Of a stretch of 60,453 nucleotides of DNA, positions 48,325-55,454 are shown one piece after another. The stretch lies in contig JAIQET010000021.1 of NCBI GenBank assembly GCA_020073645.1, positions 1-60,453 of the forward strand, given 5' to 3'. Both the position numbers and the translations under genes were made by a program. The DNA is from Terriglobia bacterium. Lineage in GTDB: Bacteria; Acidobacteriota; Terriglobia; Terriglobales; Acidobacteriaceae. Below the pieces are notes generated by a model. The model was not told where the DNA came from and did not search any database. It saw only the letters and a program-made list of their open reading frames with translations. Numbering within the stretch: the first letter of the stretch is position 1; each line of letters starts with the position of its first letter.

Positions 48325-50499
48325 TCACTTGCCGACAACCGGCGCCAGAGTCCATGCCTTACCATCAAAGTGGGCTGGCAGGCCCAGGCCAAATAGTTTC
48401 AAAATAGTGGGAGCTACATCCACGATGGCAGGCTTTTCGTCGGCAATTTTGCGGTTGCAGAACAGAACTCCCGGCACCAACCGCGGATCGATGCAATGAT
48501 CTCCGCTCCAGGCCTTGAGGTTGTCCTCGAAGATTTTCTCCGTCACCTTCCCCATTACCGAATCCCACGAAGCGCGGAATCCGTCTCCGTACCCGATAAT
48601 CAGGTCAGGGGCGTTGTCCACGTAAGGTCCGGCGTAGACTGCATCGCAATCGAAGACCCCGGTGATACCAATCTTCCCTGAAGCCGGATCTGCCAGCCCA
48701 TTCAGCTTGGTGCGCAGTTCGTTTTTCAGCGCCTCGGCCGCGCCTGGCTCCACAATACCTTGGCGCTCGCGGCCCTTCACGTTCAAATACAGGCCATTCA
48801 GGCCCATGGTGTAGGCGCGCGTACGCGACCAGTCCACGTCTTCGAACCAGTCCCCGCTCTCGGTTTTGCCATCTTTCAGCGTCAAATACCCATTTTGATG
48901 CAGCCATGCGTTCAGGTTGACGCAGCGGGCAAACGATTTGAAGCCGTGGTCGGAGACCACCATCAGCAGAGTGTCATCGTCAATCTGCTGCATGACGCGG
49001 CCGATGAGCCCATCCATGCGCTGGTACAACTCCTGGATGATGTTGGGACGCTGGTCGCGAGGCACGTTGCGGGCCGCCGGATGATCGTCGTCCAGGTAGC
49101 GCCAGAACATGTGCTGGACGCGATCGGTGGTATCAAAGACGCAGGCGCAGAGACCCTGCTGGGTCTTTTCCAGTGCATCGAAGAGCATGCGCTCGCGATC
49201 CTCGTGGTTGCCGTAGGCCTGCGCCAGGAAAGCGTCGTCGTCCAGGACTTCTTCGTTGAGCGCCCAGGTGTCTTCCGCCAAGCCCAGTGTGGCGTAGGGG
49301 CCGAAGAGTTTCGCCAGGTAGATCGAATAGGTCACGGGATGGGAGATGGGCAGATCGGGCCGCCCCGGATCGATGTTCACCGGGGTGACGTAGACCTCCA
49401 CCTCAGGCGAGAGTTGTTTCAGGTAAAAGCGGCAAATCCCGTGCGCGCCCATGCCCAGCGCAGCCTTGAACTTCAGCGGAATCCACTCGGAGTACTCTCC
49501 CACCTTCAGGGTGAACTTCTGTGAGTCCACTTCCATGCGTGCCTGGTTGCGCTCAGGGTCGGGCCGCAGTTCAAAATCCACCCGCAATTCGCGCCCGGAA
49601 CCCTCCGCCAGCGGATCTTCCGGACCGGGGATGTAGGAACGACACACGCCCCCATCCCGCTCCATGGCAATGCGCACGCCACCCTCGCGGAACTTGTCTC
49701 CCGAGGCACGAGTGGTGCAGAAGCAGAAGGTTCCCTGGCTGCCCTTCAGGTCGGGCACGCACATGCCTGAAAGCAGTACGCCGGGGAATTTCTCCGGCGG
49801 GAACGTGACGGGAACGCGAATCACCGAGCAGAAGATCCCTGCCTTTCCCAGCCAGTGCCAGAACGGCGTGCCCTTTCGCATGCCCTTGATATTGGTCTTG
49901 CCCACCGGAATGGAATACTTGCCAATCTTCCAATGCCGCTTGGGGCCTTTGATCTCCGCCGAAGAGAGGAATGGCAAATAGTTGCTCAGGTCGCGGGCGA
50001 GAAAATCATAGATGTTGTGTTTGCCGGGATTGACTCCGGTCATGAAGGTGGACCAGGCCACAGGAGAGATCGCCGGGAAAGTCGTGCGCAGCTTGCGGAA
50101 AGTTCCCTGCTGCTGGAGCTTGGCCAGATTCGGCAGCTTACCTTCGCCCATGAAACGCTCGGCCAACTCCGGGTCCATCCCGTCGAAGCCCAGAATCACG
50201 GCCCGCTTGAACTGCGCCTTGCCGTAAGCCTTGCGGCGCTTGAGGGTGCGCAGCACGTGCCGGAATGGCCAGGTCAGGAGGGCGTACAGAGAGTAGAGAA
50301 ACGCCACGAACAAGGTCCAGAAAGACGAGAGGACGGCAAACCCGGCGCCGGGACCGGCGTAGGCGTGCCCGGGCAATGGAAACAGGACAACCACGAGCAG
50401 CAACAGCACCAGTGTGGCGCGGGCACTCCTGCCCGCGACTCGTGACCGCAACTGGCGGACAAGAGTGTCCGCCCCACACGAAACACCCCGAAACCTCAT
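48325..50499 (-). CDS. Membrane-anchored type I phosphodiesterase (alkaline phosphatase superfamily)
   Basis: 724 aa from ATG 50499, which overlaps the upstream gene's stop by ATGA and has GGGGA in front. Two membrane helices (about residues 29-47 and 53-75) followed by basic RHVLRTLKRRKAYGK, which by the positive-inside rule puts the catalytic domain in the cytoplasm. Catalytic domain: VILGFDGMDPE (metal Asp, about 100-110), nucleophile region AISPVAWSTFMTG (Ser at the NPP Thr position), VVSDHGFK (metal Asp-His, about 525) and SGDHCIDPRLVPGVL (His, about 680). Residues about 10-28 are encoded by a REP-like composite repeat. Paralogue of the gene at 51589-53586. Confidence 0.85.
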   Translation of the reverse strand: MRFRGVSCGADTLVRQLRSRVAGRSARATLVLLLLVVVLFPLPGHAYAGPGAGFAVLSSFWTLFVAFLYSLYALLTWPFRHVLRTLKRRKAYGKAQFKRAVILGFDGMDPELAERFMGEGKLPNLAKLQQQGTFRKLRTTFPAISPVAWSTFMTGVNPGKHNIYDFLARDLSNYLPFLSSAEIKGPKRHWKIGKYSIPVGKTNIKGMRKGTPFWHWLGKAGIFCSVIRVPVTFPPEKFPGVLLSGMCVPDLKGSQGTFCFCTTRASGDKFREGGVRIAMERDGGVCRSYIPGPEDPLAEGSGRELRVDFELRPDPERNQARMEVDSQKFTLKVGEYSEWIPLKFKAALGMGAHGICRFYLKQLSPEVEVYVTPVNIDPGRPDLPISHPVTYSIYLAKLFGPYATLGLAEDTWALNEEVLDDDAFLAQAYGNHEDRERMLFDALEKTQQGLCACVFDTTDRVQHMFWRYLDDDHPAARNVPRDQRPNIIQELYQRMDGLIGRVMQQIDDDTLLMVVSDHGFKSFARCVNLNAWLHQNGYLTLKDGKTESGDWFEDVDWSRTRAYTMGLNGLYLNVKGRERQGIVEPGAAEALKNELRTKLNGLADPASGKIGITGVFDCDAVYAGPYVDNAPDLIIGYGDGFRASWDSVMGKVTEKIFEDNLKAWSGDHCIDPRLVPGVLFCNRKIADEKPAIVDVAPTILKLFGLGLPAHFDGKAWTLAPVVGK
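50413..50480. repeat. BIME-like composite of two REP palindromes inside a coding region
   Basis: Unit 1: GTGTGG then CGCGGGCA (50418-50425) / TGCCCGCG (50430-50437). Unit 2 in opposite orientation: GGCGGACA (50454-50461) / TGTCCGCC (50466-50473) then CCACACG. Outer GTGTGG and CCACAC are inverse. It lies within the 5' end of the phosphodiesterase gene and stays open in frame. Confidence 0.7.
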
Positions 50500-51305
50500 A
50501 TCTCAATCCCCAGGACTTCTTTGAAAACAAACCCTGCGACCATCGACAACACAAAAAACAGGACGATCCAATTCCACTCCAGCCAGGCAAAGTTGATATT
50601 ACGCGGCAAATATGTCACGGCAATCGCCTGAATCGGGCTGTTGTCGGGCAACGCCGGCTCTCCCGAGACAAATATCCGTTCCCAGAAACGATCTCGCAGA
50701 CGCGTGGGCGAGAGACGGCTGACATCGGGTGAGACCACAACCTGCTTGGAAAACGTCTGACCGCCCGCGGCAACATCAATATTGTAAGTGCCGGCCTTCT
50801 CCGCCACCACCCGCCAAACAACCTCGTTGTCCGCGGGGACGTGCACGGCGGGAGCGGAGATTGCCATCTCGGCCGGCAGCTGCAGAGACAGATCATTCAG
50901 CGTGTCCGGCGCGGTTTGCACTTTCACCAGGAATGGTTGCGCGGGCTGCATGGGCATTGATCCCAGATAGCGGTCCACCTGCACGATCAGCAGGGTAATG
51001 GGAATGATGACGTACAACAGCGGCATGAACGCCAGCCGGATGTAACGCCCCGTCCCGCGCACGATGCGGCCGTAGGTCCGCATCACCACTGGCAACTGGT
51101 CCTGGTAGAGCCGAACAGCCAGCAGGTGGGCTTTGAGCTGATCTTTGGCAACCTTGATCGCCTTCTGGTTGGAGGTGTAGCCAAACAGCAGCACCATGAG
51201 CAAACCCACCACCAGCGAGACCACGACGACGATCGCCAGCGGATTGTCCAGCAAAACCCGGTTAAGGAAGTCAGCCATTAGCGGACGGATGGGGACGAAT
51301 AGCAT
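50496..51305 (-). CDS. Three-TM membrane protein, possible Oxa1/EMC3-like fold
   Basis: 269 aa from ATG 51305; an ATG at 51278 (MADFLNRVLLDNP) is a plausible alternative. TM1 about residues 22-42, a basic Gln/Lys/Leu amphipathic segment (GYTSNQKAIKVAKDQLKAHL, about 42-61), TM2 about 91-109 (FMPLLYVIIPITLLIVQ), a beta-rich soluble domain of about 130 residues, and TM3 about 247-265. TM - cytosolic coil - TM is reminiscent of the DUF106/EMC3/YidC superfamily, but a large insert before TM3 is unusual. Coupled by ATGA to the phosphodiesterase and probably its partner. Function unknown. Confidence 0.45.
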   Translation of the reverse strand: MLFVPIRPLMADFLNRVLLDNPLAIVVVVSLVVGLLMVLLFGYTSNQKAIKVAKDQLKAHLLAVRLYQDQLPVVMRTYGRIVRGTGRYIRLAFMPLLYVIIPITLLIVQVDRYLGSMPMQPAQPFLVKVQTAPDTLNDLSLQLPAEMAISAPAVHVPADNEVVWRVVAEKAGTYNIDVAAGGQTFSKQVVVSPDVSRLSPTRLRDRFWERIFVSGEPALPDNSPIQAIAVTYLPRNINFAWLEWNWIVLFFVLSMVAGFVFKEVLGIEI

Positions 51306-51326
51306 GGATGGTGTGACCTGGGACTT

Positions 51327-51536
51327 CTACTCGATATACCCCAATCCCTGGAGACGTTTCTTGACGACTTCTTTCGAAACGGAATCGCCCTCTTCTGGCG
51401 GGAGTATTTTCTTGATCTCCTTCTCCAGCATGTGGGTCACGAACTCGTCGACCGATTCGTACCCCGCCGCCTCGGCGCACTTTTTGGCCTTTTCCAGCAG
51501 TTCGCCCTCAATCTTCACCTTGTGAGAATTGAACAT
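51327..51536 (-). CDS. 69-aa small protein, ribbon-helix-helix-like
   Basis: 69 aa; GGAGGG precedes the ATG at 51536. The sequence KVKIEGELLEKAKKCAEAAGYESVDEFVTHMLEKEI (about residues 6-41, quoted in part) shows the strand then two-helix pattern of RHH proteins (small DNA-binding or antitoxin-like). The rest is charged. It lies between two phosphodiesterase paralogues on the same strand, with the Oxa1-like gene downstream. No toxin partner is seen. It may regulate the cluster, or be a structural partner; conservation could not be checked. Confidence 0.6.
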   Translation of the reverse strand: MFNSHKVKIEGELLEKAKKCAEAAGYESVDEFVTHMLEKEIKKILPPEEGDSVSKEVVKKRLQGLGYIE

Positions 51537-51588
51537 CCGATCCCTCCATCATTCGCGCTGAAGTCGTGGTTCGTATCAGGGCACGACC

Positions 51589-53586
51589 CTAGCGGGCCGC
51601 TCGATCCGGCTGAAAAACCGATTGTCCCATCATACCCTTTGCTTTGGGGATTCCAAACTCCGCCAGGATGGTAGGCGCAATGTCGGTGAGCGCGGGCGTT
51701 TGGGCCAAGATCTTGCGGTTGCTCAGCAGCACACCCGGGACCAGGGTGTAATCCATGCAGTGATCGCCGCTCCAGGGATTGGTGTTGTCTTCCAGAACAT
51801 CCGGCGGAAAGTCGCCCAGAATCGTCTTCCATCCAGCTCGATAGCCCCGGTTGTAGCCCACCAGCGCATCCGGGCCTTCCCGGGCGTAAGGGCCCTGGTA
51901 CACCTCGCTAGCCAAGTCCACTCGCGTGATGACCGGCAGGCCATTCTGGGGGTCGCGCACGGTGAGGAGCTTCTCCTTGATCTCCTTTAATAGTGCATCG
52001 GCCCGGGCCCCGGGCTGAACGATGCCTTCTTTCTCGCGGCCACGCTGGTTCACGTACAGGCCGTTCAGGCCAAGCCCATAAGCGCGGCTGCGGCTCCAGT
52101 CCACATTGGCAAAGGCCTGGCTGTTATCGGCGGTGGTCGCGGCTTTCAGCGTGATGTAGCCATTGTTCAGCAGCCAGGTATTGAGGTTGAACGAGCGATA
52201 GTAGGGGGCAAACCCGTGGTCCGAGAGAACCAACAGAGTCGTGTTCTCGTCCAGCTTAGGCAGCACTTCGCCAAGCACCTGGTCGATCTGCTGATAGAAC
52301 TCCTCGAGCGCTGAACCGTTCTGCGCCGCGGCGGACGCATCGTATTCGGGATGCTTCGGGTCGGTCAGCCGCCACAGCATGTGCGAGTTCAAATCCAGGC
52401 TGGAGAAGTAAAAGAAGAAGACTCCCTGGTGGAACTTGGGGAATTCGGCATCGAAAATCTGGCGATGCTCAGCCAAAACGGTGCGCGACTGCTCGAGGAA
52501 CTCTTTGTCGTCCAGCACTCCGGCAGAGAGCGCTTTGGTGTCCTCGGCGATTCCCTGCGTGTAGTACTCACCTACCTCTTCCGCAAGTTCGCGCGAATAA
52601 CTGGACGGAGTCGAGAGCGGAAGCGCCGGGTTCGAGGGATCAATATTCATGGGCGAGACATAGAGCTGAAAGCGCGGATGCGCCTGCTTCAGATAGAAGC
52701 GGCAGATGCCCTTCACGTTGCCGAAGAACGGGATCAACTGGAATTCGACGGGAACCCAGTCGCTCCACTCGCCTTCGCGCAGCACGAATTCCTGGTCCTG
52801 CACGGCAATACGGGCGACCGGGTCAATCGGATCGACCGACACGGTAAACGGCTCGGTGGCCGCGGGAGATCCCTTACGAAACGTGTTGTCGGGGCCAATC
52901 AACTGGGTCTTGACCTGCGAGTTTTCCACCTGGACAGGAATGATCTGTCCACCTTCGACCGCTCCCGCGACCGCCGTCGGATCGTCGGTGTAGAAGGAAA
53001 ACGTCCCGTAGGTGCCGCGCAGGTCGGGCGTCCCCATGCCGGATAAGGTCTTTCCCTTGGCGGCAACCGGAGGGAAGTTCGACGGAATGCGAAACACCGA
53101 GTTCGGAATATGGTGCTGGTCCAGGATCTGCCAGAACGCCTCTCCCTGGCGCAATTGGTCGGCGCTCCCTCCACCCAGCGGAATGACCCAACTGCCGAGA
53201 TGAATCGCATGCTTGGGCGCTTCCACGCGCGAGGCGGAGAAGTAGAGATCGAGCGTCTTGGGATCGCGGTGAATAAAGTCGAAGATGCCGTGTCCACCGG
53301 CGTTCATGCCGGTAATCAGGTTTGACCAGGCCACCGGGCTTTGCGGCGGAATGCTGGTCGTTAGTTGCCGGAACGACCCTTGCTGAACCAGCCGGGCAAA
53401 GTTCGGCATTTTGCCTTCCTGCATGAAGCGCGTCAGGAGCTGGGGATCCATGCCATCAATGCCCAGGATGATCAGTTTCTGGTCTCCGTGCCACTCGCCG
53501 CTGGCACGCTGGCAGGAAAACAGCAGCAGCGTGCCGGCGCAAAGCAGCAACACGATCAGAATCCAGACGGCTTTCTTCAAATACAT
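51589..53586 (-). CDS. Lipoprotein-type type I phosphodiesterase (alkaline phosphatase superfamily)
   Basis: 665 aa from ATG 53586 (MYLKKAVWILIVLLLCAGTLLLFSCQ). The N-terminus is a lipoprotein signal with a lipobox-like LFSC (Cys about 25), so the enzyme should be periplasmic and lipid-anchored. Catalytic domain: LIILGIDGMDPQLL (about 37-50), PPQSPVAWSNLITG (nucleophile Ser), VLSDHGFAPYYRS (about 470) and SGDHCMDYTLVPGVL (about 620). These motifs match the paralogue at 48325-50499 almost residue for residue. Likely hydrolyses or transfers a phospho-head group. A GGGAG lies only 1-2 nt before the ATG, so an upstream TTG (53637) is an alternative start. Confidence 0.85.
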   Translation of the reverse strand: MYLKKAVWILIVLLLCAGTLLLFSCQRASGEWHGDQKLIILGIDGMDPQLLTRFMQEGKMPNFARLVQQGSFRQLTTSIPPQSPVAWSNLITGMNAGGHGIFDFIHRDPKTLDLYFSASRVEAPKHAIHLGSWVIPLGGGSADQLRQGEAFWQILDQHHIPNSVFRIPSNFPPVAAKGKTLSGMGTPDLRGTYGTFSFYTDDPTAVAGAVEGGQIIPVQVENSQVKTQLIGPDNTFRKGSPAATEPFTVSVDPIDPVARIAVQDQEFVLREGEWSDWVPVEFQLIPFFGNVKGICRFYLKQAHPRFQLYVSPMNIDPSNPALPLSTPSSYSRELAEEVGEYYTQGIAEDTKALSAGVLDDKEFLEQSRTVLAEHRQIFDAEFPKFHQGVFFFYFSSLDLNSHMLWRLTDPKHPEYDASAAAQNGSALEEFYQQIDQVLGEVLPKLDENTTLLVLSDHGFAPYYRSFNLNTWLLNNGYITLKAATTADNSQAFANVDWSRSRAYGLGLNGLYVNQRGREKEGIVQPGARADALLKEIKEKLLTVRDPQNGLPVITRVDLASEVYQGPYAREGPDALVGYNRGYRAGWKTILGDFPPDVLEDNTNPWSGDHCMDYTLVPGVLLSNRKILAQTPALTDIAPTILAEFGIPKAKGMMGQSVFQPDRAAR

Positions 53587-53758
53587 GCTCCCTTCACGCT
53601 TATTCAGATGCCCCAGGCGCTGGGCAGGCAAAGTCAATTCTCAAACTGGAGTGAAATACTCAAGGTTGAAGGTAGGACTTGATTCTGGCTCCGCCAGCAG
53701 GGGGATGTCAAGCCGCCCTCGCTTTCAGAAATCTGCCCGAACCCATTAGACTAACCGT

Positions 53759-55447
53759 ATGCTCCGTCGTGTTCTCATCATGTTGGCGGCTCTTCTCCCA
53801 GCCGTCGCCTGGGCCGCCACCAATCCCAACATCGTCCTCATCACCCTGGATTCCACCCGCGCCGACCGCATGGGCTTCCTGGGCGCAAAACGCCCAACTC
53901 CCAGCCTGGATGCGCTCGCCAAGCAGAGCATTGTTTTCGAGCGCGCCTATGCGCAAGCGCCGCTCACCGTCGTCTCCCACGCGACCATTCTCTCGGGCAC
54001 CTATCCCCAAACCGCCAAGGTCACGGAGTTTGGTTCTGCGCTTGCGACCTCGCTGCCGTACCTCCCAGACTTGCTGCATGCACGCGGGTACCATACCGGA
54101 GCCTTCGTAGGCTCGATCGCACTCGATCCCAGGAACGGACTGGCTCCCGGCTTTGATCGCGGCTTTGACGTGTACGACGCCGGGTTCCATCCTCCACAAA
54201 AGGGCGAAAGCCGTTACCAGTCGGTAGAGCGCCGCGGTGAGGAGGTGGTCGCTCGGGCCAACGCCTGGCTGGCCCGCCAGCAGGCTCCGTTCTTCCTCTG
54301 GGTGCACCTGGCGGATGCGCACGCGCCGAATGCCGGTTCCTACGATCGCGCAGTGGCCTCGGCGGACGCGGCGGTGGGCAAGCTGATCGCGGAATTGCGC
54401 GCGCGCAAGACGTACGACGACGCGGTGATTGTCGTGGCCGCCGACCACGGCGAGAGCCTGGGTGCGCACGGCGAAGATACTCACGGCATCTTCCTCTATG
54501 ACGAGACCATTCACGTGCCCCTGCTGGTGAAGCTGCCGCAGAACCAGATGGCAGCCAAGAGGGTTCCGGGGCGAGTGCGCCTGCTGGACATTGCACCCAC
54601 CGTGCTGGAACTAGCAGGGGTAGCGGTTCCGCCAGCCATGCAGGGACAATCCTTGCTGCGCATCGCCAAGACCAACCCCACCGCCGATCAGCCCGTGTAC
54701 TCCCGCAGCGACTTTCCCCAGCGCGGGTTTGGCTGGAGCGGCCTGGAATCCTGGCGGGCTGGAAAATACCTGTACATCCGCGCCCCCAAGCCGGAGCTCT
54801 ACGACTTGACTGCCGATCCCGGTGCAACCAAGAACCTCGCCCAGACTTCTAAAGCCACCCTGGACACCATCGCCGCGCAGCTCGACGCCTTCGACCAGCG
54901 CTTCAGCGGAGGCAAGTCTGCCGGGCCCGAACTCACCTCCAGTGAAATGCAGAAGCTGGCTTCTTTGGGATATGTGGGCCTGCAGAAGTCGGGCGGCGCC
55001 AGCACCGCGGCCACGGGAACCGATCCCAAGGACGTGATCGCCACCGCCAACAAGGTCCTGGCCGCCATGCTGGCGATTGATGGCGGAGAGCCGGAAAAAG
55101 CGGTATCGGCACTGCAACCACTGGCAGCCGCGCAGCCTGGCATGTATCTCGCGCAATACGCGCTGGGGGTCGGGTACGCGCAGGAGCAGCAATACCCGAA
55201 GGCCGCCGAACATCTGCACAAGGCGGTTGAGTTGCAGCCGGACTCAGCCTGGGCCAACTACGAAATTGGCACCGCTTTGCTGAAGACTGAGGACTTCAAG
55301 ACTGCCGCCGTACATCTGGAGATCGCTGCCAGCCGCTTGCCAGAGTGCGCCCAGGCTCACGCACTCCTCGCCCAAGCCTACGATCATCTCGGCCGCGCAG
55401 AAGACGCCAAGCGTGAGCGCGGCAAAGCGGGGCAGGCAAAGAAGTAA
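53759..55447 (+). CDS. Exported sulfatase-like TPR protein with Thr in place of the FGly Cys
   Basis: 562 aa. Signal peptide (about residues 1-19). Sulfatase/alkaline-phosphatase-fold N-domain (about 20-380): NIVLITLDSTRADRMG (metal site, about 23-38), PLTVVSHATILSGTYP (about 68-83), VAADHGESLGAHGED (metal, about 224-238) and SLLRIAKTNP. At the position of the formylglycine Cys (C-x-P-x-R) there is Thr followed by V-V-S-H, so FGly formation is excluded. C-terminal TPR repeats (about 460-555). It diverges from the upstream phosphodiesterase. Periplasmic hydrolase or transferase; substrate unknown. Confidence 0.82.
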   Translation: MLRRVLIMLAALLPAVAWAATNPNIVLITLDSTRADRMGFLGAKRPTPSLDALAKQSIVFERAYAQAPLTVVSHATILSGTYPQTAKVTEFGSALATSLPYLPDLLHARGYHTGAFVGSIALDPRNGLAPGFDRGFDVYDAGFHPPQKGESRYQSVERRGEEVVARANAWLARQQAPFFLWVHLADAHAPNAGSYDRAVASADAAVGKLIAELRARKTYDDAVIVVAADHGESLGAHGEDTHGIFLYDETIHVPLLVKLPQNQMAAKRVPGRVRLLDIAPTVLELAGVAVPPAMQGQSLLRIAKTNPTADQPVYSRSDFPQRGFGWSGLESWRAGKYLYIRAPKPELYDLTADPGATKNLAQTSKATLDTIAAQLDAFDQRFSGGKSAGPELTSSEMQKLASLGYVGLQKSGGASTAATGTDPKDVIATANKVLAAMLAIDGGEPEKAVSALQPLAAAQPGMYLAQYALGVGYAQEQQYPKAAEHLHKAVELQPDSAWANYEIGTALLKTEDFKTAAVHLEIAASRLPECAQAHALLAQAYDHLGRAEDAKRERGKAGQAKK

Positions 55448-55454
55448 AGGAAGG

